NCBI GenBank assembly: GCA_003663045.1
Contig: QMZG01000018.1
Location: 1 to 13,364, forward strand
DNA: 13,364 nucleotides
Direction of reading: 5' to 3'
DNA from: Candidatus Altarchaeales archaeon
GTDB lineage: Archaea; Altiarchaeota; Altiarchaeia; IMC4; QMZM01
Of the stretch, positions 1 to 6,943 are shown piece by piece. A model generated the notes under the pieces. The model did no database searches, had not been told where the DNA came from, and saw only the letters and a list, made by a program, of their open reading frames with translations. A program made the position numbers and the translations under genes. Each line of letters begins with the position of its first letter. Position 1 is the first letter of the stretch.

Positions 1-16
1 CTCCCAAAAGGAATTC

Positions 17-67
17 TTTTCTTTCTTTTTCGTCAACGTTTTTCTTTCTTTTCTAAAGAAAGAAAAA
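17..67. repeat. polypyrimidine repeat and perfect 13-bp hairpin
   Basis: Positions 39-51 (TTTTTCTTTCTTT) are exactly complementary to 55-67 (AAAGAAAGAAAAA), with a 3-nt loop TCT at 52-54. A second copy of the pyrimidine arm, TTTTCTTTCTTTTT, lies just upstream at 17-30. On RNA this would be a perfect 13-bp stem, and the pyrimidine strand is U-rich. It could serve as an intrinsic-type terminator for a gene ending left of the window, or it could be a dispersed repeat. The sequence alone does not decide. The stretch 68-140 shows nothing I recognise. Confidence 0.6.
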
Positions 68-141
68 GGTTGTGTGTGGATTTCTATACCGCATTTTAAG
101 CCGAGCTTTTGGTAGTCGAGGGCCATTCTACTTTTTAATGC

Positions 142-150
142 TATATTTAT
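142..150 (+). promoter_or_regulatory. TATA box for the HPP-family gene
   Basis: TATATTTAT sits 17 nt before the ATG at 167. Archaeal transcription usually starts about 25-27 nt downstream of the box centre, which predicts a start near 171-173, just inside the annotated reading frame. This favours the second in-frame ATG at 188 as the real start, with a very short leader. Inference from spacing only. Confidence 0.45.
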
Positions 151-166
151 AATTCAATAACAAAAA

Positions 167-706
167 ATGGGTAACCTTCCTATCTATATGAAAGGGAAGA
201 TCAGACACGTTCTCTTCCCAGCAGTTCTGGCTGGACTCACCATATTTGTCATAGCCACCATCTGGGATATTAAGTATTATGGGATAATATTTGCCTGTTT
301 TGGTTCTTCGGTATTTATCATCTATGTCAATCCCAGATCAGAACAGGCATCCGTTCATAATATTCTTGGTGCCTATCCATTAGCGGGATTCTTGGGTTAT
401 TCCACCATTGAATATGTCTTACCCAGTCTCAACTTTGAGGAAAATATAAATCTTGCCATAGCGGGTGGTTTTGCGGTGGGTATTACAATACTTTCCATGC
501 TCATTACTGGCTTCAAACACGCTCCCGCCGGGGGAGCCGCATTGGCATTTGTTCTAAAGGTACCAGACGTCAAGGCGGTTTTCTTATTAATTGGTGGTGG
601 GATCACCCTTCTGGCTATGGCAAAGATCCTTACTTTTATTGTAAAAGAAGAATATGAACTGGAAAAGGCTATAAGACACACGTTTCATCCTGGAAAGAGA
701 GGATGA
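167..706 (+). CDS. HPP-family integral membrane protein
   Basis: A 179-residue membrane protein. Hydrophobic segments lie near residues 15-32, 38-54, 66-84, 96-114 and 135-157. Two family signatures are visible: FGSS (45-48), followed by a P/R turn and a second short helix, and HAPAGGAAL (118-126), which matches the HPPAGA motif that names the family, with Ala for the first Pro. HPP proteins have about four membrane helices. A plant chloroplast member has been linked to nitrite transport, but the role in archaea is not established and I do not assign a substrate. The ATG at 167 is the longest option. ATG188 (Met8), directly before KGKIRH and the first helix, fits the TATA spacing better. The C-terminus is charged (KEEYELEKAIRHTFHPGKRG) and probably cytoplasmic. 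It is followed by priS on the same strand after 51 bp, so co-transcription is possible, but no functional link is evident. Confidence 0.8.
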   Translation: MGNLPIYMKGKIRHVLFPAVLAGLTIFVIATIWDIKYYGIIFACFGSSVFIIYVNPRSEQASVHNILGAYPLAGFLGYSTIEYVLPSLNFEENINLAIAGGFAVGITILSMLITGFKHAPAGGAALAFVLKVPDVKAVFLLIGGGITLLAMAKILTFIVKEEYELEKAIRHTFHPGKRG

Positions 707-757
707 CGGCACAATGAACTATTTGGTGAAGAAATACATTTCTTTCGAATCTAAACC

Positions 758-1942
758 ATGAACACCGAAACAAAAATCTTCCTGAAAAAGAAATTCAGGG
801 AGTATTATGCAAGGCACAGAATCCCAGCTCCAGAAGAAATTGAGAGAAGGGAATTTGGTGTGGGAACATTAAAGGATAAGATCAAGATCAGGCACAAATC
901 CTTCAAATCAGAAAGGGAACTGCAGAATTTTCTCAGGAGAGAGGCCCCATTCTTTATCTCCTACTCTGCGGCATATTACGAATTCCCGCAGAATCAGCCT
1001 ATGAAAGAGAAGAACTGGCTCGGGGCGGAATTGGTTTTTGACCTCGACATCGAAATGGATTTTCTTGATGCATCAAGATTACAGAGAGTGAGGGATGAAG
1101 CAATAAATCTGGTTGACTTCCTGGTCGAAGATTTCGGAATTTCGGAAAGGGATATCCAGGTAAATTTTTCAGGAAGTAAGGGCTATCATATACACGTTCT
1201 AAATGAGAAAATAAAAAATCTGGGAAGTGATGAGAGGAGGGAGATAGTGGATTATATAGCTGGAGACATAAATTTTGTGGATTATCTGAAGGTGGAGGGG
1301 GATAAAATCCTAGGTCCAAAGAAGGGAGACCGTGGTTGGTATGGAAGGATTTATGAGGAACTATACAATCTCATTAAGAATTCTAATCAGAAAGAGTTGG
1401 AGAAAATCCCAGGGATCGGAGAAAAAAAGGCGAGGTTGATATATGAGGGTAGGGAGAGAATTTTAAAAGAATTAGAGTTGGGGAGATACAACTATATGTC
1501 AGAGATCATTACTGTGAATATGTCTTATCGGCGCACTGAGGATCCAAATGTAAGAGAGCCAATTATAAAAGGTGTGAGTTCACCTCTGGTGCAAAAAATC
1601 ATCGAGGATAGATCGGTGAACATAAAAAAAGCAGAAGATACAGACAAGATGGTCACAATTGATACATCGAGATTGATAAGACTTCCAGAGACACTTCACG
1701 GTGGTTCAGGATTAATTGCAAAAAAGGTTAAAGACCTGGAAAAATTTGATCCTTTGAGAGAAGCAATAGCATTTGGTGAAGAGAAAGTGAAGATTGAATT
1801 AAAAGAGAAGGTTCCAGAATTTGAGATTAAGGGAGAGAGATTTGGTCCCTTTAAAGAAGGCAGTATAGAAATTCCAGAATTCGTGGGGATTTATCTTTTA
1901 CTTAAGGATAAGGGGGATATAGTGCAGAGTTCTACTCCATAG
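758..1942 (+). CDS. priS: DNA primase small (catalytic) subunit PriS
   Basis: Catalytic subunit of the archaeal/eukaryotic primase. With PriL it synthesises primers at replication forks. Motifs appear in the expected order: REFG (31-34); the metal-binding pair D95-L-D97 in VFDLDIEMDF; the nucleotide-binding SGSKGYHIHV (138-147); ERREIVDY (159-166); and the third catalytic aspartate region IDTSRLIRLPETLHGGSGL (301-319). The length of 394 is slightly above the 330-390 usual for euryarchaeal forms. Two points stand out. The segment after DLD that holds a Cys/His zinc knuckle in Pyrococcus-type PriS is absent, and the protein has no cysteine at all. A helix-hairpin-helix-like segment, IPGIGEKKARLIYEG (217-231), lies between the second and third catalytic motifs. 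An in-frame TAA at 752-754 makes ATG758 the first possible start. No Shine-Dalgarno is visible. The 3' end overlaps convergent nob1 by 11 bp. Confidence 0.96.
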   Translation: MNTETKIFLKKKFREYYARHRIPAPEEIERREFGVGTLKDKIKIRHKSFKSERELQNFLRREAPFFISYSAAYYEFPQNQPMKEKNWLGAELVFDLDIEMDFLDASRLQRVRDEAINLVDFLVEDFGISERDIQVNFSGSKGYHIHVLNEKIKNLGSDERREIVDYIAGDINFVDYLKVEGDKILGPKKGDRGWYGRIYEELYNLIKNSNQKELEKIPGIGEKKARLIYEGRERILKELELGRYNYMSEIITVNMSYRRTEDPNVREPIIKGVSSPLVQKIIEDRSVNIKKAEDTDKMVTIDTSRLIRLPETLHGGSGLIAKKVKDLEKFDPLREAIAFGEEKVKIELKEKVPEFEIKGERFGPFKEGSIEIPEFVGIYLLLKDKGDIVQSSTP

Positions 1943-2411
1943 TCTCCTCTCCAACCCATCTAAGCCTAGAACCACATACCTTACAGACTTTGAATTCTGC
2001 AGTATATTTTAGACCGCAAGATGGACAGACCTTTCCCCATTTGTACTGTTTTTTTATACCCCTCTGCGCCATAGTATGGTACCTAAGTTTTAATATCCTG
2101 GCAACGTTCTGTATACTATAGTCATCGCTTACGATCTCAGCCTTATTCTCCAAGGCTAATGCAATTACCTCTATATCCGCCTCTGAAAGCCTCGGTAGAT
2201 CTCCAGTTTCCTTAGCAGTCTCTTTTACCTTTTCTATGCTCCTAACATTGGGGTCTCTGATCCTTATGTAGCCATTTCTAATCCCCTGCTCTACCATCAA
2301 TTTGGCATTCTCATCTCGCAACTCCCGTAGAATACTATTGGGGATAAAATACCCACTACTGGAAAAATCCATGTCCGAATGCAGAATTCCGGATGTATCC
2401 AAGACTTTCAT
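1932..2411 (-). CDS. nob1: NOB1-type PIN endonuclease with zinc ribbon (rRNA processing)
   Basis: A 159-residue archaeal NOB1 homologue. In characterised relatives this enzyme cleaves at the 3' end of 16S/18S rRNA during small-subunit maturation. The PIN domain covers about 1-115: VLDTSG with catalytic D5, the acidic helix ILRELRDE (27-34), LSEADIEVIALALE (75-88) with D79, and SDDYSIQNVA (95-104) with D96/D97. All are strong NOB1 signatures. A zinc ribbon follows: C129-P-S-C132 and C143-K-V-C146-G, with all four ligands present. Length and domain order are normal for archaea. The start lies directly on the AT-rich divergent region with no Shine-Dalgarno, consistent with a leaderless or near-leaderless transcript. 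The C-terminus overlaps the priS C-terminus by 11 bp, so no terminator separates the two convergent genes. Confidence 0.95.
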   Translation of the reverse strand: MKVLDTSGILHSDMDFSSSGYFIPNSILRELRDENAKLMVEQGIRNGYIRIRDPNVRSIEKVKETAKETGDLPRLSEADIEVIALALENKAEIVSDDYSIQNVARILKLRYHTMAQRGIKKQYKWGKVCPSCGLKYTAEFKVCKVCGSRLRWVGEETME

Positions 2412-2563
2412 ATCGCTTTGTTTATTTTTTAATTTTTAATATTCTTTATATTCTTTAATCCCATTCATATATTTATTTTTTAAGTATCTTAATCTTAATA
2501 GTTCAATTTTATTTTAATGTATTATTTTGATAGTAATTCAAAAAATCTCAAAAAATCAATAAA
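2412..2563. promoter_or_regulatory. divergent nob1/uppS promoter region
   Basis: 152 bp of extremely AT-rich DNA between two divergent start codons. It contains TATA-like runs for both strands: TTTATTTTTTAA near 2470 on the plus strand, and the complement of TTTATTTTTTAATTTTTAA just upstream of nob1. A short direct repeat, TATTCTTTA, occurs twice in tandem near 2437-2455. Neither gene has a recognisable ribosome binding site, so both transcripts may be leaderless. The exact boxes cannot be fixed because almost any window here resembles a TATA box. Confidence 0.4.
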
Positions 2564-3250
2564 ATGCATATAGGCATAATTCCCGATGGTAACAGGAGGT
2601 ATATGAGGAAGAAGGGGATACTCAGCCTTAAAGATTCATATCAAAGGGGGATAAAAAAATTCTATGATTTCTTGGATTGGTGTATTGATCTTAATATTAA
2701 CGAGGTAACTGCGTATGCTTTGTCTACAGAAAATTTGGAGAATAGGAGTAAATCGGAGATAAAAACCCTGTTGAATCTATTCTCAAAACAGGCACTAAGT
2801 ATCCTTAATAATGAAAGGATTCATGATAATAAGATACATATAAATATCTGCGGGGACAAGGATTACCTTTTAAATACAGAAAAAAAACTGGGTAATGAAG
2901 CAATAAAAAATCTCAGGAGACTGGAGGAGTTGACTAAAGATTATGATAAATTGACCTTGAATCTCGCTATCGCCTATGGTGGCAGACAGGAGATAATAAA
3001 TTCTGTAAAGAATGTAATTAATTCTGGATTGGAATTGAATGAGAAGAATATCAGAAAGAATCTGTGGATTAAGAGTTATCCTGAGGTAATTATCAGAACT
3101 GCAGAGTCTCGTCTAAGCAATTTTTTGGTATGGCAATCTGCATATTCTGAGATCTACTTTGTGGATAAATTATGGCAGGAATTTGAAAAGGAGGATCTGA
3201 TAAATATTATTGATGATTATAATTCCAGAGAAAGGAGGTTTGGCAGATAA
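2564..3250 (+). CDS. uppS: cis-prenyltransferase (undecaprenyl/dolichyl-type polyprenyl diphosphate synthase)
   Basis: Condenses isopentenyl diphosphate in cis onto an allylic primer. In archaea the product chain becomes the dolichyl carrier for N-glycosylation. The motifs are unmistakable: HIGIIPDGNRR (2-12) with catalytic D8; ALSTEN (52-57); LAIAYGGRQEII (134-145); and RTAESRLSNFLVWQSAYSE (178-196), followed by IYFVDKLWQEF and the C-terminal RERRFG. At 228 residues it is short because it begins directly at the catalytic strand. An in-frame TAA at 2534-2536 and no upstream ATG, GTG or TTG exclude a longer N-terminus. The substrate-binding loop RT-A-E-S-R appears one residue shorter than the common RTxGExR. 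No Shine-Dalgarno; probably leaderless. It ends one base before repeat copy A and lies 208 bp upstream of aglB on the same strand, which fits a shared role in glycan transfer. Confidence 0.95.
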   Translation: MHIGIIPDGNRRYMRKKGILSLKDSYQRGIKKFYDFLDWCIDLNINEVTAYALSTENLENRSKSEIKTLLNLFSKQALSILNNERIHDNKIHINICGDKDYLLNTEKKLGNEAIKNLRRLEELTKDYDKLTLNLAIAYGGRQEIINSVKNVINSGLELNEKNIRKNLWIKSYPEVIIRTAESRLSNFLVWQSAYSEIYFVDKLWQEFEKEDLINIIDDYNSRERRFGR

Positions 3251-3251
3251 G

Positions 3252-3370
3252 GCAATGACACTTTAATGTGAGATTTGTTAGTTAGCCGATGCGTTGTGGC
3301 AGACCTTCGGTCTGACACACACCCGAGCTTTGCTCGGCTGTGTCCTTATGACCACTAATGACACTATAAT
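3252..3370 (+). repeat. intergenic repeat, copy A (longer form)
   Basis: Begins one base after the uppS stop codon. The core 3252-3285 (GCAATGACA...GTTAGTTAG) matches the reverse complement of 8356-8389 at 30 of 34 positions by hand. Similarity resumes with GCGTTG (3291-3296) and again at ACTAATGA (3354-3361) followed by a CT-TATAATT-like tail. Between these blocks copy A holds two hairpins (3300-3314 and 3317-3343) that copy B replaces with one short hairpin. The 9-mer AATGACACT occurs at 3254-3262 and 3357-3365, bracketing the unit. No coding potential is seen. It looks like a small dispersed, possibly mobile, noncoding element. Confidence 0.65.
3300..3343 (+). other. two consecutive hairpins inside repeat copy A
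   Basis: Hairpin 1: CAGACC (3300-3305), loop TTC, GGTCTG (3309-3314). Hairpin 2: ACACA (3317-3321) and CCGAGC (3323-3328), loop TTT, then GCTCGG (3332-3337) and TGTGT (3339-3343), with a single C-C mismatch between the inner and outer stems. These are the most GC-rich bases of the gap. They could form a structured RNA 3' to uppS or be part of a mobile repeat. No T-tract follows directly, so a simple intrinsic terminator is not supported. Confidence 0.6.
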
Positions 3371-3400
3371 TCAAGAGTTAGTATATCACTGACGCAAGAC

Positions 3401-3408
3401 TATAAAAG
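3401..3408 (+). promoter_or_regulatory. TATA box for aglB
   Basis: TATAAAAG at 3401-3408 is a near-ideal archaeal TATA box. A transcription start near 3430 would leave a leader of roughly 25-30 nt that includes the AGGTGG Shine-Dalgarno. This is one of the two best promoters in the window and indicates that aglB starts its own transcription unit rather than relying on uppS. Confidence 0.6.
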
Positions 3409-3446
3409 ATTATAATTGTTATCATTATTCATTATTTAACAAATTT

Positions 3447-3452
3447 AGGTGG
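3447..3452 (+). promoter_or_regulatory. Shine-Dalgarno deciding the TTG start of aglB
   Basis: AGGTGG lies six bases before TTG at 3459. Its AGGTG part matches the archaeal anti-Shine-Dalgarno sequence. It supports the unusual TTG codon as the start and hence the Lys-rich N-terminal tail of AglB. Most other genes in the window lack such a site. Confidence 0.55.
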
Positions 3453-3458
3453 TTCCGA

Positions 3459-6400
3459 TTGGCAAAAAAAGGTAAAAAACATAAGAAGAAAAAAGACAAA
3501 AAAGGTAGAGATATTAAAGATGATGAATCTGTAGAATCTGTAAAAAGCGATACATCTATTGGGGGTGGGGGTATTGTACAACATTTTGAAGAGCCATTTT
3601 TTATCCTCTCTATTTTCGCATTTATAATAGCAATTGCGAGACCCTTCTTTGGAATTGGCTGGATAGCCGAATGCTTAGTTTTAATTTTGTTTATACTGGG
3701 CTTTCTATCTATCTACTTTATCTATCTCTATTCCAAAAGTGAAGAAACGAAAGATTGGTTTCTTCCAGCACTCTCTGTAATATTCATCCTTGCAATAATC
3801 AACTGGTTTTTGTTTTCTAAAGATATCGCATTCATACTAGGCTTTCTAGCTATCTTTTTTACATATATATATTTCAAGAGTGAAAAAAAGAACTATCAAT
3901 TTTTTATGGTGCCCATTTTAATATTTTTCACTGCACTATTCGCCTGGTGGGCTTACGAGAGACTCTCTAAACTGGACCCAGATTTTTTTGGAGCAAGGGA
4001 TTTTAGTACATTCTCAATTTTTTTTGGGATCTCCACCTTATTTTATGTCCTATGGATGCATAAAATTCTGAAGCTATGCTCTGCTGCAATCTCGGTACTG
4101 TTTCTTTCAACCCTGATAATCCATCTAACACCGGCGTTTACACCATCCTATGCACACTGGTCTGGAAAATACCTAGCTGCCCTAGATCCCTATTATTACT
4201 ATAGACATGCAAAGACTATAGTGGAAACTGGCTATGTACCCGAACGTGAGACCTTGATCTATCCCACGAGCCCTCCAGATTTTTCAGAGAGCTCCTTCAT
4301 GGTGTCTGTTCTTATGGGTTCTCTGTCTACCATTCTAACACAATTTGGTATTAGTGTGCATGATGTAGCCATGCTATACCCAGGGGTTTTTTCTGCATTT
4401 ACTATAATACTATTCTATCTTCTACTTAGAGATTTATTTTGGGATATGAGATCCTATAACTATGCCACTGCTCTTCTGGGGGCCTTTATGTTAATGCTCA
4501 ATCCCTCATTTGCCGCAAAAGCAATCGCTACCAATTGTGAGGATGATACACTAGGAATGTTTCTCCTTGTAAGCAGCTTTCTTTTGTTTGTTATCTCTTT
4601 TAGAAGAAAAAGCATCATCCTATCTCTTTTAGCGGGATTTTCATTTTTGTTGTTAAAGATGTCATGGGCAGGTTATGCGTATGCCATTACGGTATTTGGA
4701 ATTTTTGGGGTTTTCTATGCCATAATCAACTTTATACATAAGAAGAATTGTGTTGAGCATATACCCTACTTTGTAATTCCCATGCTTATGAGTCTTCTTT
4801 ATCCCCTGATTCTCCATGCAAGAGGAGATATACCCAGATTTGTTATGCCGTCACAACTATTTCTTTTTCCATTTGGTGGGGTATTGCTTGTTTCATTCTT
4901 TTTAGAGATGATAAGAAATTACATGAGTGGAAAGATTGAGATTAAAGAAAGGAGGATGGGAGATAGACTTGAGAATCTAATTCAGAGATATGTCTTTCCT
5001 ATCGGGATAGCACTATTATTAGTGACAGCCTATTATCTCTTTATCGTAATCGGTCCCAATAGTGTTATAAACTATGCACTGAAATTGGTGAAAGGTGCAA
5101 AGCAAAGAGAAATAATTGGAATGACTACTGCCGAGCAGAGGGAATTGTGTTCTTCATTTAACCTGGAGTGTTTAAAAGGCCCACTTATGAATCATTTTGG
5201 ACTTGGTATGATCTTTGGGGTAGGTATGATACCCGTACTCATTTACTTTATATTTTTTAAAAGAAGCCTTGGTGCAACATTTGTCTTAACATGGAGTCTT
5301 CCCATGATCTATGGAGTAATACAGAAGTCACAATATCAGTTTACAGCAAGTGTTCCTATAGTTGCTTTAGGCTCCACTATTGGTTTAATTATTGCAATGA
5401 ACAAGAAAGATATTCAAGGTTTGAGGGTAATCCCAACAATAATACTTCTATTTACACCCATACTGATGTTATTCCTTCATGGAGGGGTGCCTTTCTTTGG
5501 ACCATTTGGTGGACCTTCCCCCATGTATATGGGCGCCAGTAGAGATAGAATTTTCTGGCAAGGGACACTAGAATGGCTAAGAAAACAACCAAGCGATATT
5601 ATAGTATTAACATGGTGGGATTATGGTCATTGGATAGCTGCAGTATCAAATAGAACCAGCATTCTTGACAATACTAAAGCTGATAGATTTATGGTGCAGG
5701 ATATTGCAAAATTCCACGTCTTAGTTGAAAATGAAACGGAAGCTTTAGAGATAGCTAAAAAATACGGGGCTACCCATGTAGTGATCGACTGGACAATGAT
5801 AGGAAAGAGTGGTGCTCCTCATTTTATCTCCACATCAGGTCTTGGTGGGAATATACCATTCAAGTCAACAGGTGTAAAGATCAAGTGTATAAATGGTAAT
5901 GGCTGTGATAATCTTATTGAGAATAAAAGGGGGGATTATGCTTATACCTACATAAATCAAAATGGTTCAATAGTTATAGACTTTGGCGGTGAATATGTCA
6001 TAAATAAAACAGAAATACATCTGTGGGATTCTGATAGTAGATATTACCGATACAGAATAGAGGTTTCTACTGATGGGGTAAACTGGAAAGAGGTTGTTGA
6101 CAAAACAAAAGGTGAATTCCGGGGATTACAGATAGATTCCTTTAAAGATGTTAAAGCTCGTTTTGTAAGAATAACTGGGACGTATGCCTCCATAGGAAAT
6201 GAATTCCGGGTTGTTAATGTCAGAATATATAATCCAAGATATGAAGGCTCTTATATGGGCTATGGTCAATGCATGATCTTAAAAGAGAACGAGTGTAATT
6301 TTTATGGTAGAGATAATCCATTTTGTCAACTTTTATTAAGTAAGAGAAATCTCAAACCACAACTCATCCAAAATGCAGACGGTGGCTTTGATATGGTAAG

Positions 6401-6911
6401 TAGGGTAGTATTTGACTGTAATATTGGCTTGGGTCTGATCTTTGAAATAAGGAATGGTCAATACTCCCCTTCTAATGTCTATGTAGTAACACCAAACGGC
6501 AAATTTCCCTGGCAGACATGGAGAGATCGGACCGGAGCATCTATCTTGGGGGTACAATCCTTTAAGGATATTCTATATGGGGCACTCCATGATCCAGAAT
6601 TGCCAAGGGATTCGATATTTAAATTTGATACATTCAGGAGCCTGATCTATGTTCCCAATATGGTTGATCCAAATACCGGTGAGAGATATAACTTCAATAA
6701 GGTTATGATGACCAAGCTCTACCTAGGGGATCATTTAGAAGAGTATCAAAATGCGGGTCTTGCCGATCCTACAATAGAAAAACCAAAATATTTCAAATTA
6801 GTGGATGGCTTTTTGGGAGATCCAAGAAATCCAGAAGATGATCATTCATACTGGGGCTATGTCAGGGTTTACAAAATAATCTACCCTGAAACAGAAAATT
6901 CCAAAAAATAA
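3459..6911 (+). CDS. aglB: AglB/STT3 oligosaccharyltransferase with inserted discoidin domain
   Basis: Membrane enzyme that transfers a lipid-linked glycan to Asn of N-X-S/T sequons outside the cell. 1150 residues, larger than the usual 600-1000. Order: a Lys-rich cytoplasmic tail (3-20); about six extra hydrophobic helices (about 46-200) including a 47-residue tandem repeat; then the canonical core. Catalytic signatures: D243 in DPYYYYRHA (first loop acidic site), E361-D362-D363 in NCEDDT (second acidic site), TTAE (556-559, the TIXE-type external-loop motif), and WWDYG (719-723), which binds the acceptor Ser/Thr. VIDWTMIGKS follows where the DK/MI-type motif is expected. The soluble domain is interrupted by an F5/8 type C domain (about 810-926) and then resumes to 1150 with several Cys. 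TTG start supported by AGGTGG. It has its own promoter and is followed after 32 bp by the first pilin-like gene. Confidence 0.96.
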   Translation: MAKKGKKHKKKKDKKGRDIKDDESVESVKSDTSIGGGGIVQHFEEPFFILSIFAFIIAIARPFFGIGWIAECLVLILFILGFLSIYFIYLYSKSEETKDWFLPALSVIFILAIINWFLFSKDIAFILGFLAIFFTYIYFKSEKKNYQFFMVPILIFFTALFAWWAYERLSKLDPDFFGARDFSTFSIFFGISTLFYVLWMHKILKLCSAAISVLFLSTLIIHLTPAFTPSYAHWSGKYLAALDPYYYYRHAKTIVETGYVPERETLIYPTSPPDFSESSFMVSVLMGSLSTILTQFGISVHDVAMLYPGVFSAFTIILFYLLLRDLFWDMRSYNYATALLGAFMLMLNPSFAAKAIATNCEDDTLGMFLLVSSFLLFVISFRRKSIILSLLAGFSFLLLKMSWAGYAYAITVFGIFGVFYAIINFIHKKNCVEHIPYFVIPMLMSLLYPLILHARGDIPRFVMPSQLFLFPFGGVLLVSFFLEMIRNYMSGKIEIKERRMGDRLENLIQRYVFPIGIALLLVTAYYLFIVIGPNSVINYALKLVKGAKQREIIGMTTAEQRELCSSFNLECLKGPLMNHFGLGMIFGVGMIPVLIYFIFFKRSLGATFVLTWSLPMIYGVIQKSQYQFTASVPIVALGSTIGLIIAMNKKDIQGLRVIPTIILLFTPILMLFLHGGVPFFGPFGGPSPMYMGASRDRIFWQGTLEWLRKQPSDIIVLTWWDYGHWIAAVSNRTSILDNTKADRFMVQDIAKFHVLVENETEALEIAKKYGATHVVIDWTMIGKSGAPHFISTSGLGGNIPFKSTGVKIKCINGNGCDNLIENKRGDYAYTYINQNGSIVIDFGGEYVINKTEIHLWDSDSRYYRYRIEVSTDGVNWKEVVDKTKGEFRGLQIDSFKDVKARFVRITGTYASIGNEFRVVNVRIYNPRYEGSYMGYGQCMILKENECNFYGRDNPFCQLLLSKRNLKPQLIQNADGGFDMVSRVVFDCNIGLGLIFEIRNGQYSPSNVYVVTPNGKFPWQTWRDRTGASILGVQSFKDILYGALHDPELPRDSIFKFDTFRSLIYVPNMVDPNTGERYNFNKVMMTKLYLGDHLEEYQNAGLADPTIEKPKYFKLVDGFLGDPRNPEDDHSYWGYVRVYKIIYPETENSKK
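3690..3971 (+). repeat. tandem 47-residue duplication in the AglB N-terminal extension
   Basis: Residues 78-124 and 125-171 form two adjacent copies of a helix-pair unit. FILGFLSIYFIYLYSKSEE (78-96) aligns without gaps to FILGFLAIFFTYIYFKSEK (125-143). The DNA also matches at an offset of 141 nt: about 46 of 58 positions from 3693-3750 against 3834-3891 by hand. The second half of each unit is less similar and needs a two-residue shift. Conservation at nucleotide level suggests a fairly recent in-frame tandem duplication. Confidence 0.75.
5886..6236 (+). other. F5/8 type C (discoidin/CBM32-like) domain inside AglB
   Basis: Residues about 810-926. The pattern SIVIDFGGEYVINKTEIHLW, then YRIEVSTDGVNWKEVVD, then KARFVRITGTYA and VNVRIYNP, is the classic discoidin jelly-roll sequence. 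Such domains bind carbohydrate or phospholipid in other proteins. It lies between the WWDYG/VIDWTMIGK catalytic part and the rest of the AglB C-terminal domain, so it is a nested insertion rather than a terminal addition. CINGNGC (810-816) at the entry may form a disulfide. Confidence 0.88.
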
Positions 6912-6943
6912 AGTTCTTATAGCTGATTGATAAATAGATAATT

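Noticed and set aside
1..99. Open frame to a TAA at 97-99, possible C-terminus of an upstream gene
   Set aside because: The frame is made largely of the pyrimidine/purine hairpin (Phe, Lys, Arg runs) and resembles no protein; more likely noncoding.
68..140. Similarity of CCGAGCTTTT (about 101-110) to the CCGAGC hairpin of repeat copy A
   Set aside because: Only a few bases match and the flanks do not align, so it is not a third repeat copy.
3300..3343. CRISPR repeat or tRNA fragment
   Set aside because: There is no regular spacer array, and the two hairpins do not form a cloverleaf or carry tRNA-conserved loops.
5291..5542. 83-codon plus-strand frame inside aglB
   Set aside because: Lies in another frame of a gene with clear catalytic motifs on both sides; no protein-like features.
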